A stretch of 37,099 bases of DNA from DAMCAP01 sp964369265. GTDB taxonomy: Bacteria; Bacillota; Clostridia; Oscillospirales; Ruminococcaceae. The stretch lies in NCBI GenBank assembly GCA_964369265.1, contig CAYJEV010000007.1, positions 1-37,099 of the forward strand. Reading direction: 5' to 3'. The notes beneath the pieces were generated by a model. That model saw only the letters and a program-made list of their open reading frames with translations. It was not told the DNA's origin and did no database searches. Position numbers and translations under genes: made by a program. This document shows, one piece after another, positions 15,767 to 24,049 of this stretch. Numbering within the stretch: position 1 is the first letter of the stretch; every line of letters begins with the position of its first letter.

Positions 15767-18553
15767 ATGGATTATAATAAAACATTAAATTTGCCAGAAA
15801 CCTCATTTCCAATGAGAGCTTCTCTACCACAAAGAGAGCCAGCTGTTATAAAGGCATGGAATGATAATGACTTATACGAAAGAATACTTGCTCACAACGA
15901 AGGCAAACCATCATATATATTGCATGATGGCCCTCCATACGCTAATGGAGATATCCATCTTGGAACTGCACTTAACAAAGTTATCAAAGATATCGTAGTT
16001 CGTTCTCACAACATTATGGGATATCGCTCTGTTTATGTTCCTGGTTGGGATACACATGGGCTTCCAATTGAGCTTAAAGCTATGGAGAAAATCAAAGACA
16101 AAAGAAATATTGACCCAGTTGAACTAAGAAATATTTGCGCAGACTATGCTAAGCATTTCGTTGGGGTACAAGGCGAGTCTTTCAAGCGTCTTGGTGTACT
16201 TGGTGATTTCAAAAATCCTTATATCACATTAACTCCAGACTTTGAAGCTAAACAAATTGAAGTTTTTGGCGAAATGGCTAAAAAAGGATATATTTACAAA
16301 GGCTTAAAGCCAGTTTATTGGTGTCCAAAATGTGTTACAGCTCTTGCTGAAGCAGAAATTGAGTATGCTGATGATAGCTGCGATTCAATTTATGTTAAAT
16401 TCCCATTCAAAGATGATAAAGGACTTTTAACAGCGATGGGCGCAGATATTTCTAAGACATATGCTGTTATTTGGACTACAACTAGCTGGACTTTACCAGG
16501 CAATGTTGCTATCTGTTTAGGTCCTGACTTCGAGTACAGCTTAGTAAAAGCTGGAGAAGAGTTCTTTGTGATCGCATCCGAGCTAGTTAAAGCTGTCATG
16601 GAAGTTGCTGGAATTGAAGACTACGAAAAGGTTGGCAGCTTAAAAGGCAAAGATTTAGAGATGACAACTTGCCAACATCCTTTCCTTGATAGAGAATCTT
16701 TACTAATTGTTGGAGATCATGTAACGCTTGAAAGCGGTACTGGTCTTGTTCATACTGCTCCTGGTCATGGTGTTGAAGACTTTGATGTTTGTAAGAATTA
16801 CGATTCTCTAACTCCAATTGTGCCTGTAGACAATTATGGCAAAATGACAGAGCTTGCTGGCAAATATCAAGGCTTAAAAACAACTAAAGCTGGCGAAGAA
16901 ATTATTGCTGACCTAACAGAATCTGGCTTGTTACTATCTAAAGTTCATATTGTTCACCAATATCCTCATTGCTGGAGATGTAAGAGCCCAATATTATTTA
17001 GAGCAACTGAGCAATGGTTCTGTTCTATTGATGGTTTCAAGGAGGCTGCTGTTAAAGCTGCATCTGAGGTAAACTGGAACCCAGGCTGGGGTAAAGACAG
17101 AATGGTAAATATGATTTCAGATAGAAATGACTGGTGTATCTCTAGACAACGTCTATGGGGTGTTCCAATCCCAATGTTCTATTGCACTAAATGCGGCAAA
17201 TACCATATCGATGATACAACTGTTAAAGCTGTTTCCGATCTATTTAGACAAGAAGGCTCTAATGCTTGGTATACAAAAACTGCTGCTGAAATTTTGCCTT
17301 CTTCTGTTTGCTGTCCTTCTTGTGGCGGCACAGAATTTACCAAAGAAAAAGATATAATGGATGTGTGGTTTGATTCTGGTTGTACACACGCTGCTGTACT
17401 TGATGGACGCGATGACCTAAGCTGGCCTTGCGATCTTTACCTAGAAGGCGGAGACCAATACAGAGGCTGGTTCCAATCATCTTTATTAACTGCTGTTGCT
17501 TGGAGAGGAACTGCTCCGTATAAGAACGTATGTTCACATGGATGGGTAGTTGACGGCGAAGGCAAAAAGATGTCTAAATCCCTTGGTAACGGTATCCTTG
17601 CTAATGAAATTATTGAGGAATATGGCTCTGATATATTAAGACTTTGGGTTGCATCTTCTGACTATCACTCTGACATTAGAGTTTCTAAAGATATATTAAA
17701 GCAACTTTCTGAGGTTTACAGAAAGCTTAGAAACACAGGAAGATTCATACTAAGCAACCTTGAAGGGTTTGATCCTAACACTCAACTCCAACCTATATCT
17801 GAAATTACAGAGCTAGATAAATGGGCAATGATGAGATGTAATGAACTGCTTGAGAAAGCTTATGAAACTTATGAAAACCTTGAATTCTACCAACTTTTCC
17901 ATGCAATTCATAATTTCTGTACGGTTGATATGTCTAACTTCTATCTTGATATAATTAAAGATAGACTATATGTTGAAGCTCCGAATTCTAAGGGTCGTCT
18001 TGCCGCTCAAAGCACTATCTACAGAATTTTAAGAGCATTAACTAGCATCCTAGCTCCAATGATTCCATTCACTGCCGAGGAGATTTGGGCTTGCATGCCA
18101 GCAGACAACAACTATAACAGCGAATCTGTTATGTTCTCTGATATTCCAAAGCCTGATAATAGCTTAGCTGATGCTGCATTTGATGAGAAGTGGGATTTAA
18201 TCAGAAAGCTTCGTGATGATGTCAACAAAACTCTAGAAAATGCTAGAGCTGCAAAGACTATCGGTAAATCACTAGAGGCAGAGGTTGTTCTATATGCAGA
18301 AGGCGAGCTATACGATTTCCTAGCTGTAAACAAAGATATACTTCCAACTATCTTTATTGTATCTGCTGTAAGCCTAGTTAAGGGTACTGGCGGAGAAATT
18401 GCTGGGTTAGTTGAAGGTCTAACTATTACTGCTAAGAAAGCTTCTGGAGAGAAGTGTGAGCGTTGCTGGATGTTTAGTGACTATGTTGGCACAAGCAGCG
18501 ATCATCCAACTCTTTGTGAGAGATGTGAAAATATTATAAAAGAGCTAGCATAA
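15767..18553 (+). CDS. ileS: Isoleucyl-tRNA synthetase
   Basis: Class I aminoacyl-tRNA synthetase, 928 residues, charging tRNA-Ile and editing valine. Motifs are HLGT (64-67, HIGH-type signature), KMSKS (601-605), the CP1 editing-domain segment VIWTTTSWTLPGN, and C-terminal zinc-finger cysteines (CERCWMF and CERCENI). The length and C-terminal zinc motif fit the bacterial type I enzyme. AAGGAG lies about 13 bases before the ATG, a long spacing. There is no room for a T-box leader: only 18 bases separate it from divIVA, so it must be co-transcribed or use a promoter inside divIVA. Confidence 0.97.
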   Translation: MDYNKTLNLPETSFPMRASLPQREPAVIKAWNDNDLYERILAHNEGKPSYILHDGPPYANGDIHLGTALNKVIKDIVVRSHNIMGYRSVYVPGWDTHGLPIELKAMEKIKDKRNIDPVELRNICADYAKHFVGVQGESFKRLGVLGDFKNPYITLTPDFEAKQIEVFGEMAKKGYIYKGLKPVYWCPKCVTALAEAEIEYADDSCDSIYVKFPFKDDKGLLTAMGADISKTYAVIWTTTSWTLPGNVAICLGPDFEYSLVKAGEEFFVIASELVKAVMEVAGIEDYEKVGSLKGKDLEMTTCQHPFLDRESLLIVGDHVTLESGTGLVHTAPGHGVEDFDVCKNYDSLTPIVPVDNYGKMTELAGKYQGLKTTKAGEEIIADLTESGLLLSKVHIVHQYPHCWRCKSPILFRATEQWFCSIDGFKEAAVKAASEVNWNPGWGKDRMVNMISDRNDWCISRQRLWGVPIPMFYCTKCGKYHIDDTTVKAVSDLFRQEGSNAWYTKTAAEILPSSVCCPSCGGTEFTKEKDIMDVWFDSGCTHAAVLDGRDDLSWPCDLYLEGGDQYRGWFQSSLLTAVAWRGTAPYKNVCSHGWVVDGEGKKMSKSLGNGILANEIIEEYGSDILRLWVASSDYHSDIRVSKDILKQLSEVYRKLRNTGRFILSNLEGFDPNTQLQPISEITELDKWAMMRCNELLEKAYETYENLEFYQLFHAIHNFCTVDMSNFYLDIIKDRLYVEAPNSKGRLAAQSTIYRILRALTSILAPMIPFTAEEIWACMPADNNYNSESVMFSDIPKPDNSLADAAFDEKWDLIRKLRDDVNKTLENARAAKTIGKSLEAEVVLYAEGELYDFLAVNKDILPTIFIVSAVSLVKGTGGEIAGLVEGLTITAKKASGEKCERCWMFSDYVGTSSDHPTLCERCENIIKELA

Positions 18554-18562
18554 AATAATAAT

Positions 18563-18585
18563 GGCCGTTTCTTTATGGAGCGGCC
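18563..18585 (+). terminator. Weak hairpin between ileS and lspA
   Basis: GGCCG (18563-18567) pairs with CGGCC (18581-18585) around a 13-base loop, followed by TTATAGTAT. The stem is short and the U-tract poor. Confidence 0.3.
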
Positions 18586-18606
18586 TTATAGTATATGGAG
18601 GAACTA

Positions 18607-19089
18607 ATGAGCTTCTTTACAATTCTACTCTTAATAGTTGGCATTGTTGGTATTGACCAACTAATTAAACTTTGGGCTATTGCCAACTTAATGGGTAATG
18701 AATCTATCATCATAATACCTGGGCTATTAAAGCTCACTTATTTAGAAAACTATGGCGCTGCTTTTGGTATTTTTGATGGAATGAAATGGTTTTTAATTTT
18801 AATTACAGGTTTTATGCTGGTAGGCATTCTATTTCTATTATACAAAAATTTATGGTTTAATGGTAAATTCTTACGCACTTGTTTAGCTTTTATAGTGGCT
18901 GGCGGTTTTGGCAATTTAATTGATAGAATTAGATTAGGTTATGTTGTGGATTATCTGGATATAAATGACTGGTTTAGTTATCCAATATTTAACTTTGCAG
19001 ATTGTTTTGTTGTCGTAGGCGCAGTGCTTATGATGGTATATGTTATTTTCTTTGATAAAGGGGACAGTGATGGAAGAAATATATCTTAG
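18607..19089 (+). CDS. lspA: Lipoprotein signal peptidase LspA
   Basis: Integral membrane aspartic protease (signal peptidase II) that removes prolipoprotein signal peptides. A substrate is present in this window at 34411. The 160-residue protein has four hydrophobic segments and the family motifs ENYGAAFGIFDG, GNLIDRIRLGYVVDYLD and FNFADCFVVVG, the latter two carrying the catalytic Asp residues. The ATG at 18607 is chosen because GGAGG ends 6 bases upstream; an in-frame ATG at 18595 overlaps that ribosome site and is rejected. It overlaps the following gene by 20 bases. Confidence 0.95.
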   Translation: MSFFTILLLIVGIVGIDQLIKLWAIANLMGNESIIIIPGLLKLTYLENYGAAFGIFDGMKWFLILITGFMLVGILFLLYKNLWFNGKFLRTCLAFIVAGGFGNLIDRIRLGYVVDYLDINDWFSYPIFNFADCFVVVGAVLMMVYVIFFDKGDSDGRNIS

Positions 19090-19987
19090 TGTCGAGATAG
19101 ATGATGTTGGTAAAAGGTTGGATGTTTACTTAGCTAGTAAAATTGAAAACTTGAGCCGTTCTGCTGCGCAAAAGCTTATTGAAGATGGAAATGTACATAT
19201 ACTTTCAGGAAAAAAACTTCAAAAAAGGCATAATGTCAAAGAGAACGAACAGTTTATGGTTGTTATTCCTGAACCAGTTGAGTACACAGCTATCCCTCAA
19301 GATATTCCTTTAGATATCATATTTGAAGACGAAAGCTTATTAGTAGTAAACAAGCCAAAGGGAATCGTTGTGCATCCAGCTCCTGGAAATCCAGATGGCA
19401 CACTTGTTAATGGTGTTTTATTTCATTGCAAAGGTGGTTTATCTGGAATTAACGGAGTTATAAGGCCTGGTATAGTACATAGAATAGATAAAGATACTTC
19501 TGGATTATTAGTTATTGCCAAAGATGATGAAACCCATATTGGGTTGTCTAAACAACTCGCTGAACACTCTATGGACAGAATATACCGAGCTATAGCATAT
19601 GGCAATATAAAAACTGAAGAGGGAAGAATCAGCTTGCCAATTGCTCGACATCACAATGATAGAAAAAAGATGGCTGTTGTTGAGGGTGGAAGACAATCTG
19701 CGACTAATTATAAGGTTTTAAATAGATATGATGGCTATACTGAACTAGAACTAAAGCTTGAAACAGGACGAACTCACCAAATTAGAGTGCATTTAGCTTA
19801 CATAGGACATCCAGTAGCAGGCGATCCTATATATGGGCCTCAAAAAGTAATAACTTCGTTAAATGGTCAATGCTTGCATGCGATGACACTAGGTTTTATA
19901 CACCCTAAAACAGGAGAGCGACTTTATTTTGAAGCACCACTACCAGAATATTTTGTAAGTTTTACAAATAAATTAAGCAAGAGGTAA
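19070..19987 (+). CDS. RluD-type pseudouridine synthase
   Basis: RNA pseudouridine synthase of the RluA/RluD family, likely acting on 23S rRNA. The 305-residue protein has an N-terminal S4 domain (about 14-70, with KRLDVYLASKIENLSRSAAQKLI) and a catalytic domain with GIVHRIDKDTSGLLVIAKDD, whose Asp after HRI is the catalytic nucleophile. LELETGRTHQIRVHLAYIGHPVAGDPIYG is also typical. The ATG at 19070 follows AAAGGGGA; a GTG directly before it (19067) is an alternative. It overlaps lspA by 20 bases; the lspA-rluD pair is common in Firmicutes. The exact target site cannot be told from sequence. Confidence 0.92.
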   Translation: MEEIYLSVEIDDVGKRLDVYLASKIENLSRSAAQKLIEDGNVHILSGKKLQKRHNVKENEQFMVVIPEPVEYTAIPQDIPLDIIFEDESLLVVNKPKGIVVHPAPGNPDGTLVNGVLFHCKGGLSGINGVIRPGIVHRIDKDTSGLLVIAKDDETHIGLSKQLAEHSMDRIYRAIAYGNIKTEEGRISLPIARHHNDRKKMAVVEGGRQSATNYKVLNRYDGYTELELKLETGRTHQIRVHLAYIGHPVAGDPIYGPQKVITSLNGQCLHAMTLGFIHPKTGERLYFEAPLPEYFVSFTNKLSKR

Positions 19988-19991
19988 GTTT

Positions 19992-20783
19992 ATGAAAAAT
20001 GTTTATTTATTCTCAGATGTTGATGGCACATTAATGACAGAGCATGGCGAAATACCAGAGGCTAACAAAGAAGCTATTAAAAAGTTTATTAACGATGGTG
20101 GAAATTTTGCAATTGCAACAGGCAGAGGGATACGTTCTGCGCGTGAAATTGCAAATGAGCTTGGCACAAATTGCCCTTGTATAATTTTTAATGGTACAGT
20201 TGTGTATGACTTTCAAAAAGAGGAGCTTATTTCTATTGAATATCTTCCAGAGTCTGGCAAACAGCTTGGGATTACTTCAAAAGCGTTTTTCCCTAATGTA
20301 ACTGTTAATATTGCAACTATGGAGGAATATTACACTATTGGCGAAGATGCATTCCCTAATGCCAAAAGAGCATTTACTCCTGTATTCACTTCTTTCGAAG
20401 ATATAAAGGAGCAATGGATAAAAGTTGTTTACTATGTTATGGAAAGTGACAGAGATGAGCTAGTTGCATATTTAAATAAACATAAATCTGATGATATATT
20501 TATCTCCGTTTCTGGAGCAAATTTTGTTGAGATTTTGCCGCTTAATAGCAACAAAGGCACAGCGATGATGAAACTAAGGGAAAGCATGACTAGTGGCGTT
20601 TTTCATGCTATTGGTGATTATAATAATGATTTACAAATGCTTGAGGTTGCAGACAGAACAGCTTGCCCTATAACAGCAATACAAGAAGTTAGAGATATAT
20701 CGGAAAATATTGTTGCTAGCGTGCAGGACGGTGCTGTTGCTGATTATATAAGGATAATATATGATGAGGTACACCAAAAATAG
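19992..20783 (+). CDS. Cof-type HAD-IIB family phosphatase
   Basis: Haloacid-dehalogenase-superfamily hydrolase, 263 residues. The nucleophile motif is DVDGTL (Asp9 and general acid Asp11). AIATGRG carries motif II, and motif IV is GDYNNDLQML near residue 213. The cap domain (about 80-180) is the C2B type of Cof hydrolases, which dephosphorylate sugar phosphates, flavin nucleotides or PLP. The substrate is unknown here. AAGAGGTAAG precedes the ATG; the gene starts 4 bases after the pseudouridine synthase gene. Confidence 0.9.
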   Translation: MKNVYLFSDVDGTLMTEHGEIPEANKEAIKKFINDGGNFAIATGRGIRSAREIANELGTNCPCIIFNGTVVYDFQKEELISIEYLPESGKQLGITSKAFFPNVTVNIATMEEYYTIGEDAFPNAKRAFTPVFTSFEDIKEQWIKVVYYVMESDRDELVAYLNKHKSDDIFISVSGANFVEILPLNSNKGTAMMKLRESMTSGVFHAIGDYNNDLQMLEVADRTACPITAIQEVRDISENIVASVQDGAVADYIRIIYDEVHQK

Positions 20784-21147
20784 AGTATACATATTGTATG
20801 TGTTATTTTCGTTTTTCACTTTACTTTCAGTTTTACTAATATTACAAGACACAAAGCTATCAAATACATCCTCTAAGGCTGCTATAATTGATAGCTTTAG
20901 TTCTAGCGCTGTATCTTCCTCAGCTGTAATTGAGGAGCAAAATATTGTTATTATTAATATTAACACAGCAACAAAAGAAGAGATCGAAACCTTACATGGA
21001 ATAGGCGAAGTTAAAGCGCAAGCTATTATTGATTATCGAACTAACAATGGCAATTTCACTAATATTGAGGACATAATGGAGGTTAGTGGGATTGGAGAGG
21101 TAACTTTTTCTAATATAAGAGAGTTTTTAACCGTTGAAACGGAATAG
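20761..21147 (+). CDS. ComEA-like helix-hairpin-helix protein
   Basis: A 128-residue protein with one N-terminal membrane helix (about 9-27), a Ser-rich linker (30-58) and a C-terminal double helix-hairpin-helix domain: ININTATKEEIETLHGIGEVKAQAIIDYRTNNG then IEDIMEVSGIGEVTFSNI. This matches the DNA-binding end of the competence receptor ComEA, but the SLBB domain usual between membrane helix and HhH is missing. comEB or comEC are not next to it, so a role in DNA uptake is possible but unproven. It overlaps the end of the HAD gene by 23 bases; ATG codons at 20761 and 20764 are both plausible. Confidence 0.8.
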   Translation: MMRYTKNRVYILYVLFSFFTLLSVLLILQDTKLSNTSSKAAIIDSFSSSAVSSSAVIEEQNIVIININTATKEEIETLHGIGEVKAQAIIDYRTNNGNFTNIEDIMEVSGIGEVTFSNIREFLTVETE

Positions 21148-21170
21148 AAACGATCTTTCCTTCATAAAAT
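21141..21170 (+). promoter_or_regulatory. Possible sporulation-type promoter before cwlD
   Basis: GGAATA (21141-21146) and CATAAAAT (21163-21170) are separated by 16 bases. Sigma-E and sigma-G sites in Bacillus have an -ATA type -35 and a CATA-type -10, and cwlD is known to be sporulation-controlled. The match is by eye only. Confidence 0.3.
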
Positions 21171-21195
21171 TGTAAAAAAGAAGATGGAGGAATAT

Positions 21196-21906
21196 ATGAC
21201 AAGGTTAAGACGAGATAAGAAAATGATAGCTGTATTGTCGACAATGGCAATACTAGTAGGAATTGTTGTTGGCAGTGTGTTTAATGCTAATATTACAACG
21301 GGAGGCGGAGCAGTATCATCAAATTCTACTATTGTAATAATTGATGCTGGGCATGGTGGAATTGATGGTGGAGCAACAAGCGAAAGCGGTATTTCTGAAA
21401 AGGGTATAAACTTAGCAATCGCCAAAATGCTTGAAGACTATTGTAAACTTCAAGGCATTGAGGTTATAATGACAAGAGAAACTGACCAAGATGTTAGCGG
21501 CCTTATTGATGCTAGCATAAGCGAAAAGAAAAAAATAGATATGCAAAACAGACTTCAAATTATGTATGATAACCCTAATAGTATTTTTGTAAGCATACAT
21601 CAAAATAAATTCCCAGAAAGTCAGTATTGGGGAACACAAGTTTTTTTCAGTACAAACGATATGGAAAGCAGTAAACTAGCACAAACAATCCAAAGCAATA
21701 TAAGGGAGAACTTACAACCTGATAATAATAGAGAAACAAAGCCTGGAAATGACCAAGTTTACCTTTTAAATAATGCTAAATCAACAGCTGTAGTAGTTGA
21801 ATGTGGTTTTTTATCAAATGAAGCTGAACTTTCAAAGCTAACTGACCAAAACTATCAACAGCAATTAGCATATAATATATACATTTCCTTGCTAGAACAT
21901 TTATAG
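21196..21906 (+). CDS. cwlD: Spore cortex amidase CwlD
   Basis: N-acetylmuramoyl-L-alanine amidase (Amidase_3) that, in spore formers, removes peptide side chains so that muramic-delta-lactam can form in the spore cortex. The 236-residue protein has an N-terminal membrane/signal segment (about 10-30). It has zinc ligands H53 (DAGHGGIDGG), E68 (SEKGINLA) and a His in SIHQNKF, and the catalytic Glu in VVVECGFLSNEAEL. The FPESQYWGTQVFFS insert is typical of CwlD. The ATG at 21196 is chosen because GGAGG ends 5 bases upstream; an in-frame ATG at 21184 would overlap that site. Confidence 0.88.
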   Translation: MTRLRRDKKMIAVLSTMAILVGIVVGSVFNANITTGGGAVSSNSTIVIIDAGHGGIDGGATSESGISEKGINLAIAKMLEDYCKLQGIEVIMTRETDQDVSGLIDASISEKKKIDMQNRLQIMYDNPNSIFVSIHQNKFPESQYWGTQVFFSTNDMESSKLAQTIQSNIRENLQPDNNRETKPGNDQVYLLNNAKSTAVVVECGFLSNEAELSKLTDQNYQQQLAYNIYISLLEHL

Positions 21907-21915
21907 GAGAAAGAA

Positions 21916-23280
21916 ATGGCGAAACCAAAGAGAATATATTCATGTACCGAATGTGGATATGAGTGCCCAAAATGGCTTGGACAATGTCCTGAGTGTAGAA
22001 GCTGGAATACATTAGAAGAGGAAGTAAGAGCAGAATCTGTTGTATCGAGTAAAAAGACTACAATAATCTCAATGCCCAATGTATATCCAATAAATAATAT
22101 TGTTGCAACCGATGAAATAAGATACAAAACAAGCATTAAAGAAATGGACAGAGTGCTTGGTGGTGGTATAGTACCTGGTGCTGTAATGTTGATAAGTGGC
22201 GATCCTGGTATAGGTAAATCAACTATATTATTGCAAATATCAAAGCCTTTATGCGAGGATAAAACTGTCCTTTATGTGTCGGGCGAGGAAAGCATAAGAC
22301 AGATAAAACTTAGGGCTAATCGTTTATCTGTTGACACGCCTAATTTACATATTCTATCCCATACAGACTTAAATGAGATTATAGCTGTTATAGAAACGCA
22401 AAAACCAGATATAGTTATAATTGACTCAATTCAAACACTAAATGCCTCTTATTTGACTTCTGCGCCTGGAAGTGTGACGCAAACTAAGGAATGTACAACA
22501 CGCTTAATTACAATTGCCAAGACAATGGAAATACCTATGTTTATAGTAGGGCATGTCAATAAAGATGGTGCAATAGCAGGCCCTAAAGTTATGGAGCATA
22601 TGGTGGATACTGTTCTTTATTTTGAAGGCGAAAGAAATATGCCTTATCGTATATTAAGAGCTATTAAAAATAGATATGGTTCTACCAATGAAATAGGTGT
22701 TTTTGAAATGCTAGAAGAGGGGCTTAGCGAGGTGCTTAATCCGTCTGCAATGCTTCTTTCTGGCAGACCAGGAGATGTGCCTGGAACTGTGGTAACATGC
22801 ATTGTAGAGGGAAGCAGACCTATCTTAGCTGAAGTTCAAGCGCTAGTTAGCAAAACAAGCTATCCTGTTCCTAAGAGATCGGCTAATGGGGTTGATTCTA
22901 ACAGAGTTGCAATGCTTTTGGCAGTGCTTGAAAAGCGAAGCGGTTATTTCATGGGAAATATGGACACATACATCAATGTAGTTGGGGGGCTTAGGATTGA
23001 TGAGCCCGCTTCTGATTTAGCGATAGTGATGTCTGTTATTTCTAATATCACAAACAAAGCATTAGGCGAAAATCTCGCTGTGTTTGGAGAAATAGGGCTT
23101 GCTGGAGAGGTTAGAAATGTAAGCCATGTTTCGCTAAGAGTAAATGAGGCATATAGATTAGGTTTTAAAAGGATTATTCTGCCTAAAAAGAGTATAGCTT
23201 CTATAAAGACAACTAATATGCCAGACGTAGAGCTTATTGGTGTTGACTTTGTTGGCGATTTGCGAAAACTACTAGGATAA
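21916..23280 (+). CDS. radA: DNA repair protein RadA
   Basis: RecA-like ATPase (also called Sms) that helps branch migration in recombination. The 454-residue protein starts with a four-Cys zinc finger (C10, C13, C24, C27). It has Walker A GDPGIGKST (95-103), the KNRYGSTNEIGVFEM motif special to RadA and a C-terminal Lon-protease-like domain (about 280-454). AGGAGAAAG precedes the ATG. It lies 9 bases after cwlD and 2 bases before the DUF6873 gene, indicating one transcript. Confidence 0.96.
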   Translation: MAKPKRIYSCTECGYECPKWLGQCPECRSWNTLEEEVRAESVVSSKKTTIISMPNVYPINNIVATDEIRYKTSIKEMDRVLGGGIVPGAVMLISGDPGIGKSTILLQISKPLCEDKTVLYVSGEESIRQIKLRANRLSVDTPNLHILSHTDLNEIIAVIETQKPDIVIIDSIQTLNASYLTSAPGSVTQTKECTTRLITIAKTMEIPMFIVGHVNKDGAIAGPKVMEHMVDTVLYFEGERNMPYRILRAIKNRYGSTNEIGVFEMLEEGLSEVLNPSAMLLSGRPGDVPGTVVTCIVEGSRPILAEVQALVSKTSYPVPKRSANGVDSNRVAMLLAVLEKRSGYFMGNMDTYINVVGGLRIDEPASDLAIVMSVISNITNKALGENLAVFGEIGLAGEVRNVSHVSLRVNEAYRLGFKRIILPKKSIASIKTTNMPDVELIGVDFVGDLRKLLG

Positions 23281-23282
23281 GT

Positions 23283-24005
23283 ATGATGTTTTTAAACTTG
23301 CCACATTTACCGCTCAAACCAGTCAATACTGTAATTATAGGTGAGGGACATCATTTTATTAGGACTGCATTAAATCAAAAAGGGATTAAAACTATTGAAA
23401 TTTGCAAGAGCAACATGCTAGATGCCCCTGTTCAAAACCATATTGATCTGCAAGTCATGCATTTAGGTTATAATGAGTTTTACACATGCTCCACTCAAGC
23501 GAAAGATTATCTAGAGGGGCTGGGCGCTATGGTTTATATTGGGGAACTACCCTCAATACCATATCCACAAGATTGTTTATACAACAACCTAATTTTAGGA
23601 AAATATATAATTGTTGGCAAAAAAACTAATCTCCCATCATTCATAAGTGAGAAATTTAAGATTTTGAGGGTGTCGCAATCCTATGTTAAATGCTCTGTCG
23701 CAGTAGTTTCTGAAAACGCTGTTATAACCTCTGACATAGGCATTTCTAAAGCATTGAGAGAGGTTGGTATTTCTGTGCTTATTATATCTGCTGGACATTT
23801 TAAACTTGATGGGTATGACTATGGATTTGTTGGCGGTAGTTGTATGCTAGTTTCCAACGATGAACTATTGTTTTTTGGTGATATAAGCTTACATCCAGAC
23901 TATCAGAATATAATAGATTTTTGCTCTTCCAATAATGTTAAGGTAAGCTCTTTAATTGAAGATTATCCAGTCACCGACATTGGTTCAGCTATTATTTTAA
24001 ATTAA
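23283..24005 (+). CDS. DUF6873-type protein (GME-fold relative), function unknown
   Basis: A 240-residue cytosolic protein that I recognise as like the DUF6873 family of Clostridia, described as sharing the guanidino-modifying-enzyme fold. Conserved-looking segments are NHIDLQVMHLG (about 52-62), KCSVAVVSENAVITSDIGISKALREVG, ISAGHFKLDGYDYGFVGGSCMLVS, and a C-terminal VTDIGSAIIL where true GME enzymes often have the catalytic Cys. The Cys is absent there, so enzymatic activity of the arginine-deiminase kind is doubtful. No membrane segment is seen. It is the last gene of the long plus-strand run and is nearly fused to radA. Two ATG codons are possible (23283, 23286). Confidence 0.7.
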   Translation: MMFLNLPHLPLKPVNTVIIGEGHHFIRTALNQKGIKTIEICKSNMLDAPVQNHIDLQVMHLGYNEFYTCSTQAKDYLEGLGAMVYIGELPSIPYPQDCLYNNLILGKYIIVGKKTNLPSFISEKFKILRVSQSYVKCSVAVVSENAVITSDIGISKALREVGISVLIISAGHFKLDGYDYGFVGGSCMLVSNDELLFFGDISLHPDYQNIIDFCSSNNVKVSSLIEDYPVTDIGSAIILN

Positions 24006-24009
24006 ACAG

Positions 24010-24049
24010 AAAACTATGGTACGCTTTTAATTTGCATACCATAGTTTTT
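24010..24049. terminator. Strong bidirectional terminator between DUF6873 gene and recG
   Basis: A perfect 12-base stem (24010-24021 with 24037-24048) whose outer arms are AAAA/TTTT, giving a U-tract on both strands. It overlaps the recG stop codon and ends the long plus-strand run. Confidence 0.9.

Noticed and set aside
15748..15767. T-box leader for ileS
   Set aside because: Only 18 bases separate divIVA from ileS, too short for any T-box structure.
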